This document shows positions 63,201 to 64,000 of a DNA stretch of 64,000 nt, in pieces. Position numbers and translations under genes: made by a program. Under the pieces are notes generated by a model, which worked only from the letters and a program-made list of their open reading frames with translations, was not told the origin of the DNA and made no database searches. Location of the stretch: NCBI RefSeq assembly GCF_024713945.1, contig NC_134677.1, forward strand, positions 496,001 to 560,000, written 5' to 3'. Source of the DNA: Dermatophagoides farinae (Eukaryota > Arthropoda > Arachnida > Sarcoptiformes > Pyroglyphidae). The number at the start of each line of letters is the position of its first letter. Positions within the stretch are counted from its first letter, which is position 1.

Positions 63201-64000
63201 GTTGTAGTTGTCGAGAATAACAATGTAATGATAATGATAAAATTTTAATGAATAAAATTATGGTGAAACGAAAAAAAGTTTTTTTGTTCAATTTCAAAAA
63301 ATTCTTTAAAAAAAAATCTTTGAACAAAAAAAAAATTCTCAACAAACGGTAGGTGGTTCGGTTCCGTGATCATTATATTATAAATGACAACAGACAAACG
63401 AATGAAAAACAAAGAATTGAATAGTCAAAACACAAGAATACAGAATTCCAGACAACAACAACAACAGTGCGGTAGCAATAAAAATGAGAGAATCAAAAAC
63501 CAAAAAAAAAAAAACGACAACAAAGACGATCCGACAAAGAATCGTCGTCGTAATAATAAATGAGAATATATATGGCACAGTTGATGGAGAATGGAGTTTT
63601 TTTTGAAATTAATTAATTTATTTATTCATTCGATTCATTCGGTGATTTAAGACGATGTTTTTTATTTCTTTCTTTTTTGCTGTTTTGTTTTCATTCTTTT
63701 GATGTTTTTCATCATCACCATAAAGAGAATGGTCATCATAAAATGAATTTTTTTTTCACTTACATCTGGTTGGTTGGTTGGTTGGATGGTCGTTTTTTTT
63801 TCGTACAGCTAAACACACAAATCGCATTACACAATTGACGCAGATTGAAAAAGATTTTCAATCGATCGATCTATGTGGTTTTAGATTACAACCACCATAT
63901 ATATATCTGATTACAATCGATAATGGTGAAACAAAAAAAAATTATCACTGATTGATTATCACACATTTATATTTAGATTATCATTGAAAAAAAAATATTC
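60201..64000. other. Gene-poor, repeat-rich end of the window
   Basis: Includes GT/CA tracts (about 61309-61333 and 62838-62858, with GT near 62876-62893), an (ACC)n run at 61537-61573, tetranucleotide ATCG repeats (near 62060-62077), poly-A/T runs and a GGTT repeat (near 63769-63784). The first 100 bases include the probable 5' UTR of the four-TM gene. No coding exon is supported on either strand. Confidence 0.55.
61537..61573. repeat. (ACC)n microsatellite
   Basis: About twelve uninterrupted CAC/ACC units. Confidence 0.88.

Noticed and set aside
63350-63385. tRNA-like B-box (GGTTCGGTTCC)
   Set aside because: It lacks a matching A-box and acceptor stem. No cloverleaf could be drawn.

Overview
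The window is eukaryotic nuclear DNA, very AT-rich and crowded with simple repeats (CA/GT, GA/CT, ATC/GAT, CAA/TTG, poly-A/T). Its genes are compact, with mostly short GT..AG introns and proteins interrupted by runs of His, Asn, Gln, Ser and Asp. The gene set (a SoxB factor, a PAX4/6-type homeodomain, a PP2A B55 subunit, an MTMR6-like phosphatase with a C-terminal zinc finger) points to an arthropod. The style resembles acariform (astigmatid) mites, but that is an inference; no marker in the window fixes the species.

Layout. 1-6.0 kb: gene-poor, microsatellite-rich. 6.0-8.2 kb (+): a three-exon SoxB gene whose HMG box is split by two introns. 9.28-12.96 kb (-): a Ty3/gypsy-type LTR retrotransposon with 145-bp LTRs that differ at one base, flanked by a 4-bp target duplication (CTAT). 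It is chimeric. Gag, protease and the first part of reverse transcriptase are followed directly by a foreign, uninterrupted ~339-codon ORF that resembles a negative-strand RNA virus nucleoprotein, and then by only the integrase C-terminal tail. RNase H and the integrase core are missing. This is the most interesting object in the window. 13-26.3 kb: about 13 kb of repeat-rich sequence with no gene I can support.

26.3-45.4 kb is a dense housekeeping cluster: PEX1 (-), PP2A B55 (-), ATG4 (-), an unrecognised 111-aa protein (+), a CARNMT1-like methyltransferase (+), CWC15 (-), an MTMR6/7/8-type phosphatase (-) and an ECI2-like ACBP/enoyl-CoA isomerase (-). 45.7-47.0 kb (-): an exon with a PAX4/6-type homeodomain but no paired domain nearby. 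47-51.4 kb: gene-poor. 51.5-53.6 kb (+): a uridine-cytidine kinase with a long low-complexity tail. 54.7-60.2 kb (-): TELO2, ZFAND1, NOP10 and an unrecognised four-transmembrane protein, closely packed. 60.2-64 kb: gene-poor repeats.

Functional links are loose. PEX1 serves peroxisome biogenesis, and ECI2 acts on unsaturated acyl-CoAs in mitochondria or peroxisomes. ATG4 and the MTMR phosphatase both bear on autophagy and endosomal membranes. TELO2 (PIKK maturation), NOP10 (H/ACA RNPs) and CWC15 (spliceosome) are core nuclear or assembly factors. I derived exon joins by hand from splice sites and reading phase. For every multi-exon gene modelled from start to stop codon, total exon length came out divisible by three. 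The homeobox gene is partial, so this check does not apply to it.
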